Source of the DNA: Loxodes magnus | Lineage: Eukaryota; Ciliophora; Karyorelictea; Loxodida; Loxodidae | Reading direction: 5' to 3' | Assembly (NCBI GenBank): GCA_946699065.1 | Contig: CAMPDV010002092.1 | Span: forward strand, 1-64,000 | DNA length: 64,000 bases | Shown here: positions 34,781-48,780 of the stretch, piece after piece | Layout of the letters: each line of letters starts with the position of its first letter | Position numbering within the stretch: position 1 is the first letter of the stretch | Program-made: the position numbers and the translations under genes | Notes under the pieces: generated by a model | The model's input: the letters and a program-made list of their open reading frames with translations, nothing else | Database searches by the model: none | Told to the model about the DNA's origin: nothing

Positions 34781-36865
34781 TCAATAAGAGCTTGCAATAT
34801 TATTAGAATATAAATATTTAAAGGTAGTTTAATTAAAAGCGTTTTTAAAGTTTCTATCTATATAGAGGACAAAAACTCAAACTCTATAAATATATTTCGC
34901 ATTTCAAATGACGTGGATCACCATGCAAAGCAGCCCCCTAAATTTATGAGAATGATGAAAAACATATAGGATATCCTGCCACGTCTTCTATTTGCTGTTA
35001 TATTCTTTCTTTTTCTTAGTTGAAGATTCCTACTACTTAAATAGATTTTTCTGAAGGAATATAGTCAGTTTCCTCTTATGTTTCCTCTTATATTTCTTCC
35101 TGCTTTTCTTCACTTTCTTCTACATATTTTTGTTATACATCCTGATTTGCTCTTATAGTTTATCCTAATTACATTGCTATAAGACTTGCTTATTCTTTAC
35201 ATGATTTTCTTCTTTTTCTCCAATTCATATCGTAATTGTTAAGCTTGGAAGTTTTTTCTTGAAAACCTCATATACTGCGCTATTTTAAAATACTGTTCTT
35301 GCAATTATAAATAAAATAAATTTGACTCCTAAAGGTGGCGTAGGTTTTTCATCTTTATAACCATCTAATTTTCTCTTATATAACTCGAGCATTTTCTTCA
35401 GTTCGATCTTTTGCTAAACTGAAAATAATAATTTTTCATTCTTTGCTATTTTAAGATGTATAAATTTGATTTGAAAAAGGATATCTTAAGATTTGATAAA
35501 TATTTAACATTTATTTAGTTTTATTTACTTTTTCTTATTCAGTTTATTAAGTACTAAGAACATTTTAAGTATTTTAGTCTATTTTTAGTGGTATGGGACC
35601 ATTTTATTATACTAATCTAAGCATTTCCTGTTCAAACAGCACATCTATTAAACTTACTAGCTCCTAGAATAAATTCAGCAACTCCTGCTTCACTTAAGGA
35701 GCTTTTCCCACTTGGACAGATTGCTAAACATAGAATAGTAATTCCATTCAAATTTTTACAATTTTACCTTACTAAAAATTAATTCTTCTAAGTAGAATAT
35801 AAGCTAGACATTCTTCATGGTCTCTAAAATACTGTTCTGAAGCAATCTAATTCAAAATTTCAACTTATTGTCTTATTTTGCACTGAACTTCATACTTTTT
35901 TGTGTAAATATTCAATCAGTTAATCACTTTCAAGTATGCTTTTCATTTAAAGACTTGGAATATTTCTAGCAAATCTTTCCCAAATCATTCTAAGGATTTA
36001 ATCAGATAATCCATCAGCTGTTATATTTTATTGATGAGTAAAATATAAACCATAGAAAAAACATCATAAATCGGTTATTTAAGAATGCTTTACTATTTCA
36101 AAATATCTCATATTATAAAGTATGAAATCATAGTCACTAGGATCAAGAAAAATTTTATAATCTCTATATTTTAAAGCTGCTTCAAGAGAGCTATTTCTCT
36201 TCATCATCAATTCTTCCAATAGCTATATTCCTTACAATTTCAACTAAAAGCTTACCAAGTTAGGAACTTTCACGGATTATTCTCTTAGAATTATTTATAC
36301 AGTGTTTATCATAGCCAATATATAGATTAAAAATTTGTCTTCTTCTGATCTATAATAAGCCATTAAAGTACCATAAATACATGCTAGGTAAGACTAAACC
36401 ATTTCAAGAGCATATATTTTTTATTTCCCCCTCTAATCTTAAAAACTTATTCTATGCATCAGGCTCTAGATGTACGAAAAATGATATTAATCAGTTTTAG
36501 TTCTCAGGGAGTTTCTTTCTCCAAAATGCATTATTTATTATACTGCAAGGTAATAATCCTAAAACACCTCACTAATTTACACGCTTCATCCAGACCCAAT
36601 TATTAGTTCTAAAATACAAACAGGTACAGTTCCCTTTTGTAATGTTACATCTGTTTCTGGTAGTTAAAAAACTAGCACTAAATACGCATCAGCTTCAGTT
36701 TTTCCATCATGATTTTTAAAGGTATCATTAAGCATTTCAATTTCTACATTTTATCTCAATAAATTTTATCTCTCTGCAGCTCACTAAGTATGAGATGGTA
36801 TTTAATAATTAATTATTGGAGTCAGGCAATCTTAATAAGATATAAAAGTACAGGGACTGTAAATT
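34781..36865 (-). CDS. Large unknown gene of module M2
   Basis: Second copy of the gene at 15048-17130, with the same hydrophobic N-terminus, helical middle and acidic Glu/Gln tail. Sampled differences include both synonymous and conservative amino-acid changes (for example Asn/Ile and Ile/Leu near 36140), and I found no disabling change unique to this copy. Confidence 0.42.
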
Positions 36866-36889
36866 TAATAACAATAAAAAGTGTTAATT

Positions 36890-37897
36890 AATATATAATA
36901 GATTTTTAGAATATTTATACTACTGAAGATGCGGTATGGGTCAGAATTAATTACTTGAACTATTCTTCAGAGATAAAAAATAAAATGATATAATCACTGA
37001 CTAAAGATAAGTAGCAAGATGTGCTTTACAAAGTCTTATCTACTTTTAATGAATCTTACTTTATTGTCTTTAATTGGTTATTCTTTTAAAATTACATTTC
37101 AATGTATTATTTCAAATTCTATATAAAACTTCACACTGAATCTTAAGTGGATCCCAACTCTGATGTAGCATTTATTTTAACAAAGAACAGTAACCTTAAA
37201 TATTTAAAGAATTTAAAATAGATGACTTAACATTTTCAAATAGAACTTTAAGATTCTAGTAGTAGCAAATAATTTTAAATAAAGTTTTAAATAAAATAGA
37301 ATAAACGTTTTATTCAGATGTAATAGGAAGGTTGAGTGCGATGCCTACTTTACGCCTTTATTTTAAAGATTAAGATAATAACATTGAATAATAGAAATTT
37401 CCAACTTTTACTTACACAATATTAAACAAGACAATGATTAAAGAAATAGTATCAATTTTCAAATTAATGACCTTTAGTTACAATTTTTAGTATTATTTGA
37501 GATATATGACTATTAAATAAAACACTCTGAAATTTGCATTTGCGGAGAATAAGAAACCTACTAGCATATTTCTTAATGTGACGCTCTGCAAGATTTAATG
37601 GAAGAATTTAAAAACTTGAAAAATTATGATTTGCTTAAACTTATAACTTACAAAAAATTTAAATTAATCCTAACTTCCATACTCTAAGATAACTTTAACA
37701 AATTGACTACAGAATTAAATACTTTTATTCAAAATTGCTTCAAAGAAGAATTTAAATTTTAGAGTAAAAAAACGAACAAGTGGAAGAGTTAATGGAATAA
37801 TTTGACTAGTGAGCAAGTGCAGAAGAAAATGATTAAAGAAAATTAAACCAAGATTATTGAGACGGAAGTTGTAAAATATTTTTTATTATCTATATGA
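36890..37897 (+). pseudogene. LINE ORF2 C-terminus (family 2), M2 copy
   Basis: Same fragment as 17160-18168 but with the knuckle complete: CICGEQETYQHISQC near 37550, followed by DALQDLMEEFKNLKNYDLLK and a helical tail to TGA 37895-37897. No RT domain attached. Confidence 0.68.
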
Positions 37898-38259
37898 AAT
37901 ATGGTAAACACATATAAATTTTAATTATTATATATATTAATCAATATAAGTAAAAAAAATAACCATTTTTAATATTTAACTTAGTTTTTAAATTATATAT
38001 CAAAAAATTTTAATTTAAATTAGAATTATAATTGAAAATATTATTAAAATTAAGGCTTTAAAAATGAAAGCTAATGTTTTCATATTTAAATTATTTTTTT
38101 AATTAAATTAGTAATTAGTTATCATTTTCATATTATATCAAGATTAAAAATTGCTTTGCAATTACAACAATTTTTCTGTTTAATTAAAATGCTGCAAAAA
38201 TTTTAATTAATTATAAATAATAAAAATTAAAGTTTAGGTTTAAATCTTGAGTTATTGTC

Positions 38260-38762
38260 GCCTTCAATTATCATTGGATCATTTCTTTATTCTTTCAATT
38301 CCATTTAATGCTGCAATTTTTACTGATTTTCTTCTATTTCCTAATTTGCTGATTAGTTCTTTCTGCTTCTATTGTTAGTTTTGAGATTAACAGCTCTAGT
38401 CTTGTGATATATTTCAAAATGCGTTAAGGTCTCTTTCTTAGGTCATGAATCTCGATTCTATTTCCTCTGTAAGTTGAAGTTTTTCCATAAACTTCTTATT
38501 GTCTTTCTTCAACTTTTTAACCTCTTCCTGGAAATCTAGCACCACTTTAATCAGCTAATCTTAGCTTATTTACTATTATGTAGCGAGATTCAAAGACTTC
38601 CGAGCGCATAATATTCTTAGCCTGTTTTAGGCTTTTTTTAGAGCTGGAAGATTCATCTTGATTGATGATTTTTTTATTACTCTTTTCCTGGTCCTAACCT
38701 TTCTAGGATGTCGTTAACTCCTATTTTTAGGAGCCGCGAAGAATCTTTTTGAATCCTGACAT
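38260..38762 (-). pseudogene. LINE ORF1-like protein, M2 copy
   Basis: Second copy of 18520-19035. The N-terminus is altered by a small deletion (MSGFKKIL...). At the candidate intron of M1 this copy has no GT and one extra base, reading KFMEKLQLTEEIESR instead, so the two copies may use different solutions to keep the coiled coil open. Confidence 0.5.
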
Positions 38763-39607
38763 CTTTTAAAAAAAATAAGGTTAAAAGATAATAATTAATA
38801 AAAATAAAATGTAAGATAAACTTTAGAATTTATAATAAATAAAATTAAAAAAAGTAAAATTTCATTCAATTAGCAGATAATCCTTATTATTTTTAATTTA
38901 GATCCTCTTAAAATAAAATAGATAAAAAGATATTTTAATTAATGTTATAATCTAAAAATATTAGAAGTAAAAAATGAGTGAAATCTTAAATGATTCTTTA
39001 GTAATAATATTTCTAGATAATCGTTAGTAAAGAAAAAGAAAAGCATAGATTTTAAGATTTTTTATTAAGTTTATGAAGAAAAAATTAATATTAAAATTCA
39101 TTCCTAAAATGAATTACAATTTAAACATATTTAACTACTAATTATTTAAATTTTACATCTTTTTAAAAAGCTAAATTTTTATATAAAGTAAAGAACTATT
39201 TCTAAAATTAAATAAATATTTTTATTATATTCTAAAGAATTTTAAAATTTATAAAATGTGTAAGACAGTTACAAATAAATCTTTCTTAAAAAAGAGTTTA
39301 GCGTTTAGAAAATTATAAATAAATATACAATTACTAAAACATTTAAACTAAAAATTACATTAATATTCTTATTTTTAGCAAATTTTGGCTTTAAATTCTA
39401 AAATTAAAAGGTTATCTTAATTTAATAAATAGAGCGAAAGATATCTAAAACTTAATAAATTCTAATAGAAAAAAGTTGAAATTAAAAGAGATAATATTTA
39501 TGTGATATTAATGAACCTATTAAGTAAAAATAATTTCTAAAGTTTTATTATTATTATTATTATTATTAAATAATTAATTCTTATGCCACAAAGTTGAATT
39601 ATTTAAT

Positions 39608-40404
39608 TTAGTATAAACTAGCTAAAATGTAATAAAAATATAATATAAAATTAGTTGTTTAAGTTTAATAAAATAGATTTAAAATACTTTGATTAATATA
39701 TAGTTAAATATTCTAAAAGGGATTCCTTGATTATGAAAGTTTTAAATTAGGCTTTTTAATAAATTGAATATGATTTAGTGATAATTTTAGAATATTTAAA
39801 GTAAATTAGGATTATTTAATAAATGATAATTGAATTTGATTAAAAAGGATAAAATGATTAGTTAGTATTTTGACTTAAAGTAGTTAATGAATAATAGACT
39901 AATGATTTAATGATTATATTGATTTTGAATAATAATGTTTATAGTTTTAAAATATTAGTAGTATAATCCCTTATAATGCTTTTATATTTTTGATGACTAA
40001 TTTAAATTAATCTTTTTTGATAAAATAATAATTTAATTAATTAATTTTATTATTTTTAAATTAAATATACTAATTATTTATTTATCAATTCATAGTCATT
40101 TAACATTATTTAAATAACATTTAACTATATCAACAGTAACTATCAAAACTACTATTACTACTATCAAATATACTATTTACATATTTTTACTAACAAACCT
40201 AAATAACTCATTTCAAATTACTTCTTTAATAACTTATATAATATCTATTTATTATTTAACATACAAATATTACATTCTACTATTATAACAAAAACTATAA
40301 CCTATTTTACTTCTACTAAATCCAAACCCATACCTAGTTATTAGATTATTAGAAACTAAAAAAAACTAAATACCATTTACTTTATTCCTATTAATATCAA
40401 ACCT
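39608..40404. promoter_or_regulatory. Near-invariant skewed island, M2 copy
   Basis: Second copy of 19860-20656, same length, one observed mismatch, same GC-skew reversal and G-free run. Confidence 0.6.
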
Positions 40405-40569
40405 TTACTAACATTATTTCTATTTCTTAAATAAGAAAAAGAAGCAATAGTTTAAGGGTTCTTCTAAAATTAAAATTTAGAAATTTAAAATGTTTGCTTT
40501 AAAGTTTCCTCCTTAATAAACCATTATTTGAGTTATTTGCTTTACTATAATAAAGCATAATATTATTTC

Positions 40570-41540
40570 CTAAAATAGAATTTTAACATAAGAACAACAT
40601 GTATAAGAGAAAGATTTAGATTATTTATCTATAATTCATTAAATATTGTACAAGTGTTGGGAATAATAGTTTATTTTTACCTTTCATTTTAATATCGACT
40701 ATGATAGCTCCAATTTAACAAAAATAATTCTACTTAGTAAAAAAGATAAAATTACATCATTTAATCTTTATTCTCAAAATCAGAGTAAAGAAATTAATTT
40801 GAAGTAAGATAAATATATTTTTTAATTAAGAGTTGTCAAGATAATCAAAACCTTGCTTACTTATGAATATTTGCAAATAGATATTATAATTGATGATTTC
40901 AAAGAGTTTAATAAGCATAGAATTATTAAAAAAAATTTATTCTAATAATGCCTTTAAAGAAATGCAGTCATATAAACAGCGAAAAGATTTGTTGATTTAA
41001 TAAGAGATATATAAAAAGTTTTCTCTTTAATAATATACGCTAAATACAATAAACATATAATTTAAGAAACTATTTCAATTTAAAAATTAATTACTTATCT
41101 TATAACCTTTAATATGAACGGAATCGTCGATATATTAAAACTCAATTCAATAAAGTTTGCTTAAGTAGATAGGAATTTGATACGTTTGAGTACATTTTCA
41201 AACGTAATCTTTTTGCAGATATTAAAAAAATTGTAATAAACTTAAAATAATTAATGGAAAATAGTGTAAAAGACTTTTTTTATATGACTAAAACTATATT
41301 AATAAATAATTTACAAAAGATAAGATAATTAAATTAGATAAGTACATAAAATTATTTCATCAATAATATTTAGGAGACCATTTAAGATTTTAAGAACTAG
41401 AGTGAAGAGAAAATAAGTTATATTAAAAACCCATAAACAGATTTAATGAGCTTAAAAATTCTTTATCATGATGAGAGTGAAAGAGAACCATGAATGAAAT
41501 ATAGAAACTTTTAAATTTAGCGTAATTTACATGGTTAAAT
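40570..41540 (+). pseudogene. LINE ORF2 C-terminal region (family 3), M2 copy
   Basis: Repeats 20830-21800 with small changes, including extra T bases near 41278 that disturb the frame after the DTFEHIF-equivalent (here RLSTF in another frame). Degenerate. Confidence 0.42.
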
Positions 41541-42779
41541 GCCAATAATTATACAATTCTGTCTCAATATTTAAAATATTTAAACTCTTATAGTTTATTA
41601 TTATTACTTATTATTTAAACTTTAAATAGTGAATAAGATTTTTCAATTATTAATTTAAAAAATTAAAATAAATTATTTTAATAATTATCATTTATTTTAT
41701 TAATTTAAGCTAAAATATGAAAATTTTATAATATAATTCTTGATATATATAAATAATAAAAATGATAGGAAAATAAAATTTAATCATTTAGCATTTATAA
41801 TATTAAAGGATAGTTTTAGTTAAAATATGTTTTTAAATAAAAGAAATAAAGTAATTTAATTATAGTTAAATATTTTATGTAAGTATAATTTTCTTATTAT
41901 TAGCAAATTAATAATAATGACTTATATTTAAATTTCTTTAAACTGACAATTATAAAATAATTAATTTTACATAATTATAATAAGTTTAATTAAATTTGAT
42001 ATAGAAATTAATAATTTATACTTAACTTTAAAATATAATAAAAGTTAGTTAAGATTATTATTATAATTACTTATATTACTTAGAACTAAAAATTATATAT
42101 TCATTAAATTTATAATTATTGATAATTCTTTATTAATTTTATTTTATACAGTTATCTCTAAAGATACGTTTAACTATATTTATTTTATAATTTACTAAAT
42201 TATTGTTTTAATTATTGTAGATATTAATTATCAAATGTGAACTTTTATATTTTTATAATCTAGTAATCAAATGCTTATTCTTAACCAATTATTTAAAACT
42301 CTTATCAAAATTATGAAAAGCATCCTCTTTATTAGTTTTAAATTGATACAAAGATAATTAATTCTAGCATATAATTATTTAATTATTTTAGATTTTTGAT
42401 ATAGTATTTTTAATATTAATATCTTACTATTATAAAGGATTATTTTAAACTATATTTTGCTATCATTTAGAATTTATATTATTAAAGTAATAAAGCTAAA
42501 GTTCTCTTTAGTTTACTTAGAACTTAAATTCCTTTTAGATATTTCTTCCTTTATATTATCTATGTTTTATTAATTGTAGTTAAATAAAGAATTCTTTAAA
42601 TGGCTTAATTAGCAATTTAATTAGTTTTTAGAACTTAAATTTTAATATTTATTTATAAAAATAAATGGTATAAATTAAAGCTATTTAGTAATAATATTTC
42701 ACTTTAATGAAAGAGTTATTGTATGAAACTGTTTATTTAAATTTTAAATTAAAATAATTTTTTACATCTATAACTGCAT

Positions 42780-45770
42780 GAATTGCTTCCTTCAATTAGA
42801 CATTAGTAAATGTTTTTAATGCTTTTTAATATAATCTTGATCTCATCAATTTTTAATTACTCTTGTTATAGTCTCTCTTTTATGTCTTCCTTTTTACTTT
42901 TTCCATTTCTAATAATTCTAATCTTCTTGATATAAGTTTCTAGTGAAATATTTTTATTTATAAATCTAAATATCCCAAATAAGACTTTGGAAAGAAGTTT
43001 ATAAGTCCTTAATCATATATTATAAAGCGTCTCAAGTTATAATACCCAATCTTTTACGATAGTCAATCTCTTATATTAGAATAGTATATGCATTTAAAAA
43101 TGTGCTAAAATGTACCATACTCTCCACACATACAGTAGGGATTATCAATAGGATAATGATAAACTTAAAGATCTTTTCAAAAACTATAAGATTGGGTTCT
43201 AAGTTTATATATACTGATAATTTATTGTCTAAATTATTTGTTCAACTTAGTGTAAGTAATTACTAGAAATTGGTTAAGTTAAGATTACTAAACTGCTTAG
43301 TATATTAATTAATTTCAACTAAAAAAGTTTTTGGACCGGAAACTCCTTTCCGATTGCACGACCCGACGCTCTCTTTTTATGGGATAACGGGGATATCCTG
43401 TTGTGCTCCAGGCACAGCTGCTAGGGAGCTCCATCGCTATGAGCAGCCAGGCTTCAAGCTCCTACCAAGAGCGGATAATTTCAAAGATAGTGTTCTCTTC
43501 AGAAAATGACTCTGACCAGGGACTTTCTCAGCGACAGGAAAGGAACTTGCTCCTAGCCATAAAACCAGAAAGTGTTGTCACGAAGGTCTTTCTCAGCTCC
43601 CACCATCTTTTCAATTATAACTGTTTAGTATATATTTTAGCTTTTTTCATTCTCTTAAACTTTTGAGTAGCTGCATTATAAAAATATTATTGTATTTTGT
43701 CTCTTATATATTTTTAAAAAAAAATTTAATTTGTAATAATCTTGGAATTCTACAGGTAGATACTATAGAGGTCTGATAATTGCTAAACTAAATCATAGCA
43801 TTGATATCCTTTTATTCAGTTGGTAATGAAAAGAGAGCCTATTGTTGATGTTGAAAAATCAATACTTTCTTATTTCATTTTATAATAGAATTTAAAAAAC
43901 TTTATTGCCATAATGTGTTTGAAAGATAACCAGTTTAAATATATGAAACATAACTTATTAATGTTGAAGTTGTTGCCTAAAGTGCTTTTCTTGAAATCAT
44001 TCTCATATTTGATTCAATTCTATTCAAAACTCCAGTTATTCCTTTTTGAATACACCATGGTACTAGTTCTCTCCATATTCTGCTTTAGGTAATGTAAAAA
44101 GTCTGCATAAAGTTTTAAAATGTCAAGAAATCACATTCTTATATCTTATAAGTTAAAAAAAAACTTTTTTCATTGCAGTTAAATACTTGAACGCGACTTC
44201 TTTACAATGGGAATTAAAATTCTTCTTCTAATGAAGCATTACATCTAAATGTGTTACTAGTTCCTTTTAAATAATTGGTTAATTATCTAATCATAAATTT
44301 AAATTTTATTATTTATAATGTTTCTTTAAAATTTAGATACATTCAGATTTGATAACATTTATCTTTAAGTGAGTTTATGTAAAATACTTACTTGTTTCAT
44401 TTATTAACTCCTGCATTTACTTTGAAGTTCTGAAAAAAGAATCAAATCATCTGCTCATCATCTGCATGCAAAGCTAATACTCCAACCCTGGCATTTGAAT
44501 TCCGATTAAGTACTTTTACTTTCAAAATATCTAATTACTATGTCATAATACAACAATGCTAAAATTAGTCCATACTAACTTCCTTACATAACTACATTGT
44601 TGCATTATAATGTTCTGGTGTTCTTTCCTTTATTTTAAATGAAGAATTTAGGTTTATGTAAAAAGATTCTAAGGCTATTATTATTCCAAGTGGTAGTTTA
44701 ACTCTCTTTAATTTATCTAATAAAAGTCTTCTTTCTATTGAGTCAAACATTTTTTCAACATCTATCAGTGTTGCTATCAATTTAGTCTTACTTTTAGCAC
44801 TTTTCCAATAGTTATCAATTATTTGTTATATTATTCAAATTTATTAAGTTGTTTATCTATTTTTCATAAATCCCATTTATGAAAAACGAATCAAATTTCT
44901 CTAATAAATTAGATTGTATAGTCTTTTTGTTAAAGTTTTATCATATAGTTTTATAATGATATTAATCAGAGAAATAGGTAGTCAGTTTTTCCAGTCATCT
45001 TTATTTCCTTTTTAAATATTGGAATTACCGACAATGTATTTAAATTCCTAAGGGATTCTTCTAAATCTTAACATATTATTCAGAAAAGAGTGAAGAATTA
45101 TTAACTAATATTTTCCACCTCATTTCAGAAGTTCACTTTTTATTCTGTCTGGACCAGCTGCTTTTCCATTCGTAATTTCTTTTATAATTTTTTGTATTTC
45201 TTGTATGGTAAAAAGATAAAATCCTTATAAATATGAGAGTTGATCATCTTTAATTTCTTAAATACTATCTTATATTCTATCTATTTTTTAATTACTAAGA
45301 TTTATTTATTATTTAGTTAGATTAGAATGTTTGTTAAAAGTGCAATGCTCCCATGAATCAATGGATTCATTTTTGATTTCTTAATTAAAGTTCATTTATT
45401 TTATTTTTTAGGGTTTTTAATTTTCTTAGTATTTGAAAATATTTCTTTAGCATTTCCATTTAGAAGTAAAAATTTCTTTTTTGCTTTGTTTTTTCAAACT
45501 TTCACAAATTAGAATTGAAGTCATTCAGAATGTCGTTTCACTTTTTCATGAATATTAGTTACTTATTAGTTTATTCTTCCAGATATAATGTATGCTTCTT
45601 ATATAATGAGTTAGCTCTTTTAGGCCTACATATTTCTTAGTAAGATCTTGAGGAAATTTGTTATAACTTGAGTCTGGAATAAAGAATCCTAATGTTTAAT
45701 CAGCATTGTATTAGATGTTATTTTTGATAAATTCATATTAAACTTCAAGATTATCTTAATCTATCTAAAA
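42780..45770 (-). pseudogene. Longest LINE ORF2 copy: RT to C-terminal knuckle, collinear
   Basis: Read on the reverse strand in order: a possible endonuclease end (GFFIPDSSYNKFPQDLTKKY), ITNGKAAGPDRIKSELLKWG (RT entry motif), NW.PIS, DVEKMFDSIERRLLLDK, PEHYNATM, the ADD box region (44451-44469), thumb, and CMCGEYGTFQHIFKC near 43120. The upstream endonuclease is mostly absent. The ADD codons are doubled by an 11 bp near-repeat that shifts the frame, and the 3' part is interrupted by the GC-rich insertion at 43306-43619. It shows the ancestral order that is inverted in the left arm and copy B. Confidence 0.8.
43306..43619. mobile_element. 314 bp GC-rich insertion with 14 bp target duplication
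   Basis: Flanked by ACTGCTTAGTATAT (43292-43305) and ACTGTTTAGTATAT (43620-43633); M1 has the single uninterrupted site near 23560-23575. The core (about 43330-43610) is far richer in G+C than anything else in the window. One frame reads as a normal-looking polypeptide (LLGSSIAMSSQASSSYQERI ... SQRQERNLLLAIKPESVV) with CAG/CAA for Gln instead of TAA/TAG. No terminal inverted repeats or poly(A) are obvious. The target duplication suggests LINE-like or transposon insertion; source unknown. Confidence 0.7.
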
Positions 45771-45879
45771 GAATTCTAGATAAGTTTGCAGAAAAAATTC
45801 TAAATATTTTTGACGATATATTGCATCTTATAACCTATTTATTTTATATTTCCTCAAATTCTTGCACATCTTCAATTAA

Positions 45880-47500
45880 TCTCATATAAAATTAAGTTTT
45901 GTTTTATAAATCAATTTGCAGGAAAAAAATTTTCTTTTTAAGCTATAATATCATCTTATCACTGTTTATCTTATAAAAGAATTGTTTTAATAATTAAGTT
46001 TTTATCTTTAAATAATCTAGCAATTTTCAGTTGATATCATACTTTATGAATAAATATAATTACAATCTTTAAAACATTAATAAAATAGATCAATAAGGAA
46101 AAAATAATGACTATTTAATTAGAAAATGAATATGAAAACATTTTAATTTAATTTCTTGATAAAATATTTTAAATTAAAATAAGTGTTTAATCTTTTAAAA
46201 ATTATATTTATTAAACCACTTTAAATATTTTTATGTTTATGAATATTTAGTATCTTAAATTAAAAATTACTATATTGTATATTAAAGCAAACATTTATTA
46301 AAGGAATGTGAAATTATAAATTATAATTTAGTTGTCTAATAATTTAGCATATAACAAAAATAGTTCATTATTAAGGTTGTTTATGAAATTGTGTACTATT
46401 AGCATTATTGGCTTAATAGAAACTTTGCTTTTTATTATGCTATATATGTTTCTTTTTATATTGTACGAAATATTTCCCATTTTTTATAGATATAATTATA
46501 ATAGTTATTAACTTACACTTTGTATATTATTTTAATTATACAAAAGATTAAAGCTTTTAACCTTTTTTGATATAATCAAAACTATATTGATTTCTTAATT
46601 ATTTACACTTTCATTTTGCTAATTCTTATTATTTAATATTAGAATATAATTTTATTCTTATTTTAGATGGAATATAAGATAATTTACAAGAAAGTGAAGA
46701 TTTTTATAATTTTCCATATATTCAAATTATTTATATAGTTTACTAGCAAATGCTTTTTATATGATAAATAATCAATCTATTTTTTAAAAAAGCTTTCAGC
46801 TTTAATAAAATAGCTTCATTAGAAATTCAAATTTTAAGATTAATAAATAAAATCGATTTTCTACATGCACAGTAGATATGCTTAAGTTGCTTAAAATCAG
46901 ACAGTTTATCTTTAAAGCTTTTCTTTTAATATTACAGAATGAGAAAAATTTTAAAGAGAAAAAATACTTAATATAGCAATTTTTCTTAAAAACTTGTTTT
47001 CCTCTTCTAAATTAACATCTTTTCGCAAACTAAAAACAGATAGTTAGTCGTAGTAAGCTCTTTTCAAAACTCTTTTACTCATCTTTTCAATTTTTATCAT
47101 TTTTATAATTATTATAATAAAGCAGAATATTTTTAAACTTGATTAATAAATTTTTGTTTCTTTATTTTATATAGTTAGGTTAGATACATTATTTAGATCC
47201 TTGTTTAATTCCTTTTTTTAGATTCTTTGTAAATTGGCCTAAAATTTATTATTACAGATGTATTTACCTCATTTTTTCTACTTGATTGATCATATTTTTA
47301 TAAATAGATTTTTTAGCTCTTTTTAGATTAGTTATTTTTAAAAATTTACAATATAGATTAAAAAAATAGTTTTAAGCCCTCTTATAAAAAAAATTTTATT
47401 TATTTTGTTTCTTCTAAAATTGTCATTTATTTTTTTATCTTTACTTCTTAAAAGTCATTTAAAAAACTTTTCAAATCTTTTAAAATTCTATCCTTTAAGA
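45880..47500. other. AT-rich arm sequence, no confirmed gene
   Basis: Counterpart of 10266-11840; nothing beyond the weak + strand candidate noted there. Confidence 0.45.
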
Positions 47501-47509
47501 AAAGGATTT

Positions 47510-48780
47510 ATCCACCCGAAATTCTTTTGTAGCGTATAACTCAGAGCGAAAAAAGGATAATTTTTTCACGATTTCATGGTTATTTTATTATATCTCCTTT
47601 TTTCTTGAGATCCTTTTCATTTAAGTAAATTCTAATAATATTAAAAAATTATAAAACAAATTTTTTCATTTACTCAAAAAGAAGTTCAAAATTAAAAATT
47701 GTATTTTTTCCAAAACATAAACAATAAATTTTTTTTATAATTTCAAACATAATTAACCTTATCAAAAATATACTTTTAAATAAAAAAGAAAAAAAGTTTT
47801 GATGAAAATTTTTCAAAAAATTTTCTTAAAAACAAAAATTTTTTTTTAATTTTTACAAAAAACCATTTCAACAAAAAAGATTTCCAAATTCTATTTTAAT
47901 ATAAAATTTTTTTAATTCCTATTTTTTCTCAAAAATCTTTTATATTTGGAATTTTTTCTTGAAATTTTATTCCTATTTTAAATTTTTTATCCCGAAATAA
48001 TTAAATTTATTCCGTGCCGAAAATCTTTGGTAGTGTAAAACGCTGAGCAAAAAAACAAAATTTTTATTTTCATGAAATTTAAACTCTAAAATTGAAAGAT
48101 AATGATAAATAAAAAACTTAATATCAAAAAATTTTATAATCCAATCGGAAACGAAACATATTAAAATAAAAATAAAAATTTATTATTGAACTTAAACACA
48201 AGAATAAACAAATTTAAATAAATTTATTAACATATAACTTAAAAAATTAAATTACCATCCCAAAATTCAAAATTTTTTTAGTTTTAAGTCTATTTAAAAA
48301 AAAAACCTTTTTTACATATTAAAAAAATGTATCCCGTCCCAGAAATATTTATCAAAAAAATTCCTTAAAAAAAATTTAAAGATTTTTAAAATTAATTTCC
48401 AAATTTAATTTCAAAAACGATTTTAGATAATTATTTTAGAAACGCTTTTCTAAGAAATTTTAAAAACTTTTTTTAAAATTACTTTCAAAATTTTTATTCC
48501 TATTTAGAATTTTTTATCCCAAAATCAAAAAATTTATTCCTATTTAGAATTTTTTATCCCGAAATCAAAAAATTTATTCCTATTTAGAATTTTTTATCCC
48601 AAAATAAAAAAATTTATTCCGTCCCAGATATCTTTGGTAGTGTAAAACGCTGAGCAAAAAAACAAATTTTTTATTTTCATGAAATTTAAACTCTAAAATC
48701 GAAAGATAATGATAAATAAAAAACTTAATTTCAGAAAATTTTATAATCCAATCAAAAACAAAACATATTAAACTTAAATA
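47510..48780. repeat. WD40 3' module, internally duplicated in the right arm
   Basis: A ~165 bp block containing TTTGGTAGTGTAAAACGCTG and TTCCG..CCCAGA/CCGAAA motifs occurs at about 48000-48165 and again at 48610-48775. The left arm and copy B have it once. Confidence 0.65.
48491..48620. repeat. 40 bp tandem repeat, about three units
   Basis: TATTTAGAATTTTTTATCCC recurs at 48501, 48541 and 48581, exactly 40 bases apart, with A/G variation after the CCC. Confidence 0.85.

Larger units (their letters stand above)
33571..43660. repeat. Module M2, second copy of the ~9.8 kb direct repeat
   Basis: Same order and content as M1, plus a 314 bp insertion at 43306-43619. Differences from M1 are scattered single-base changes and small indels, so the duplication is fairly recent. 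It runs straight into an intact-order LINE and the right arm. Confidence 0.9.
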
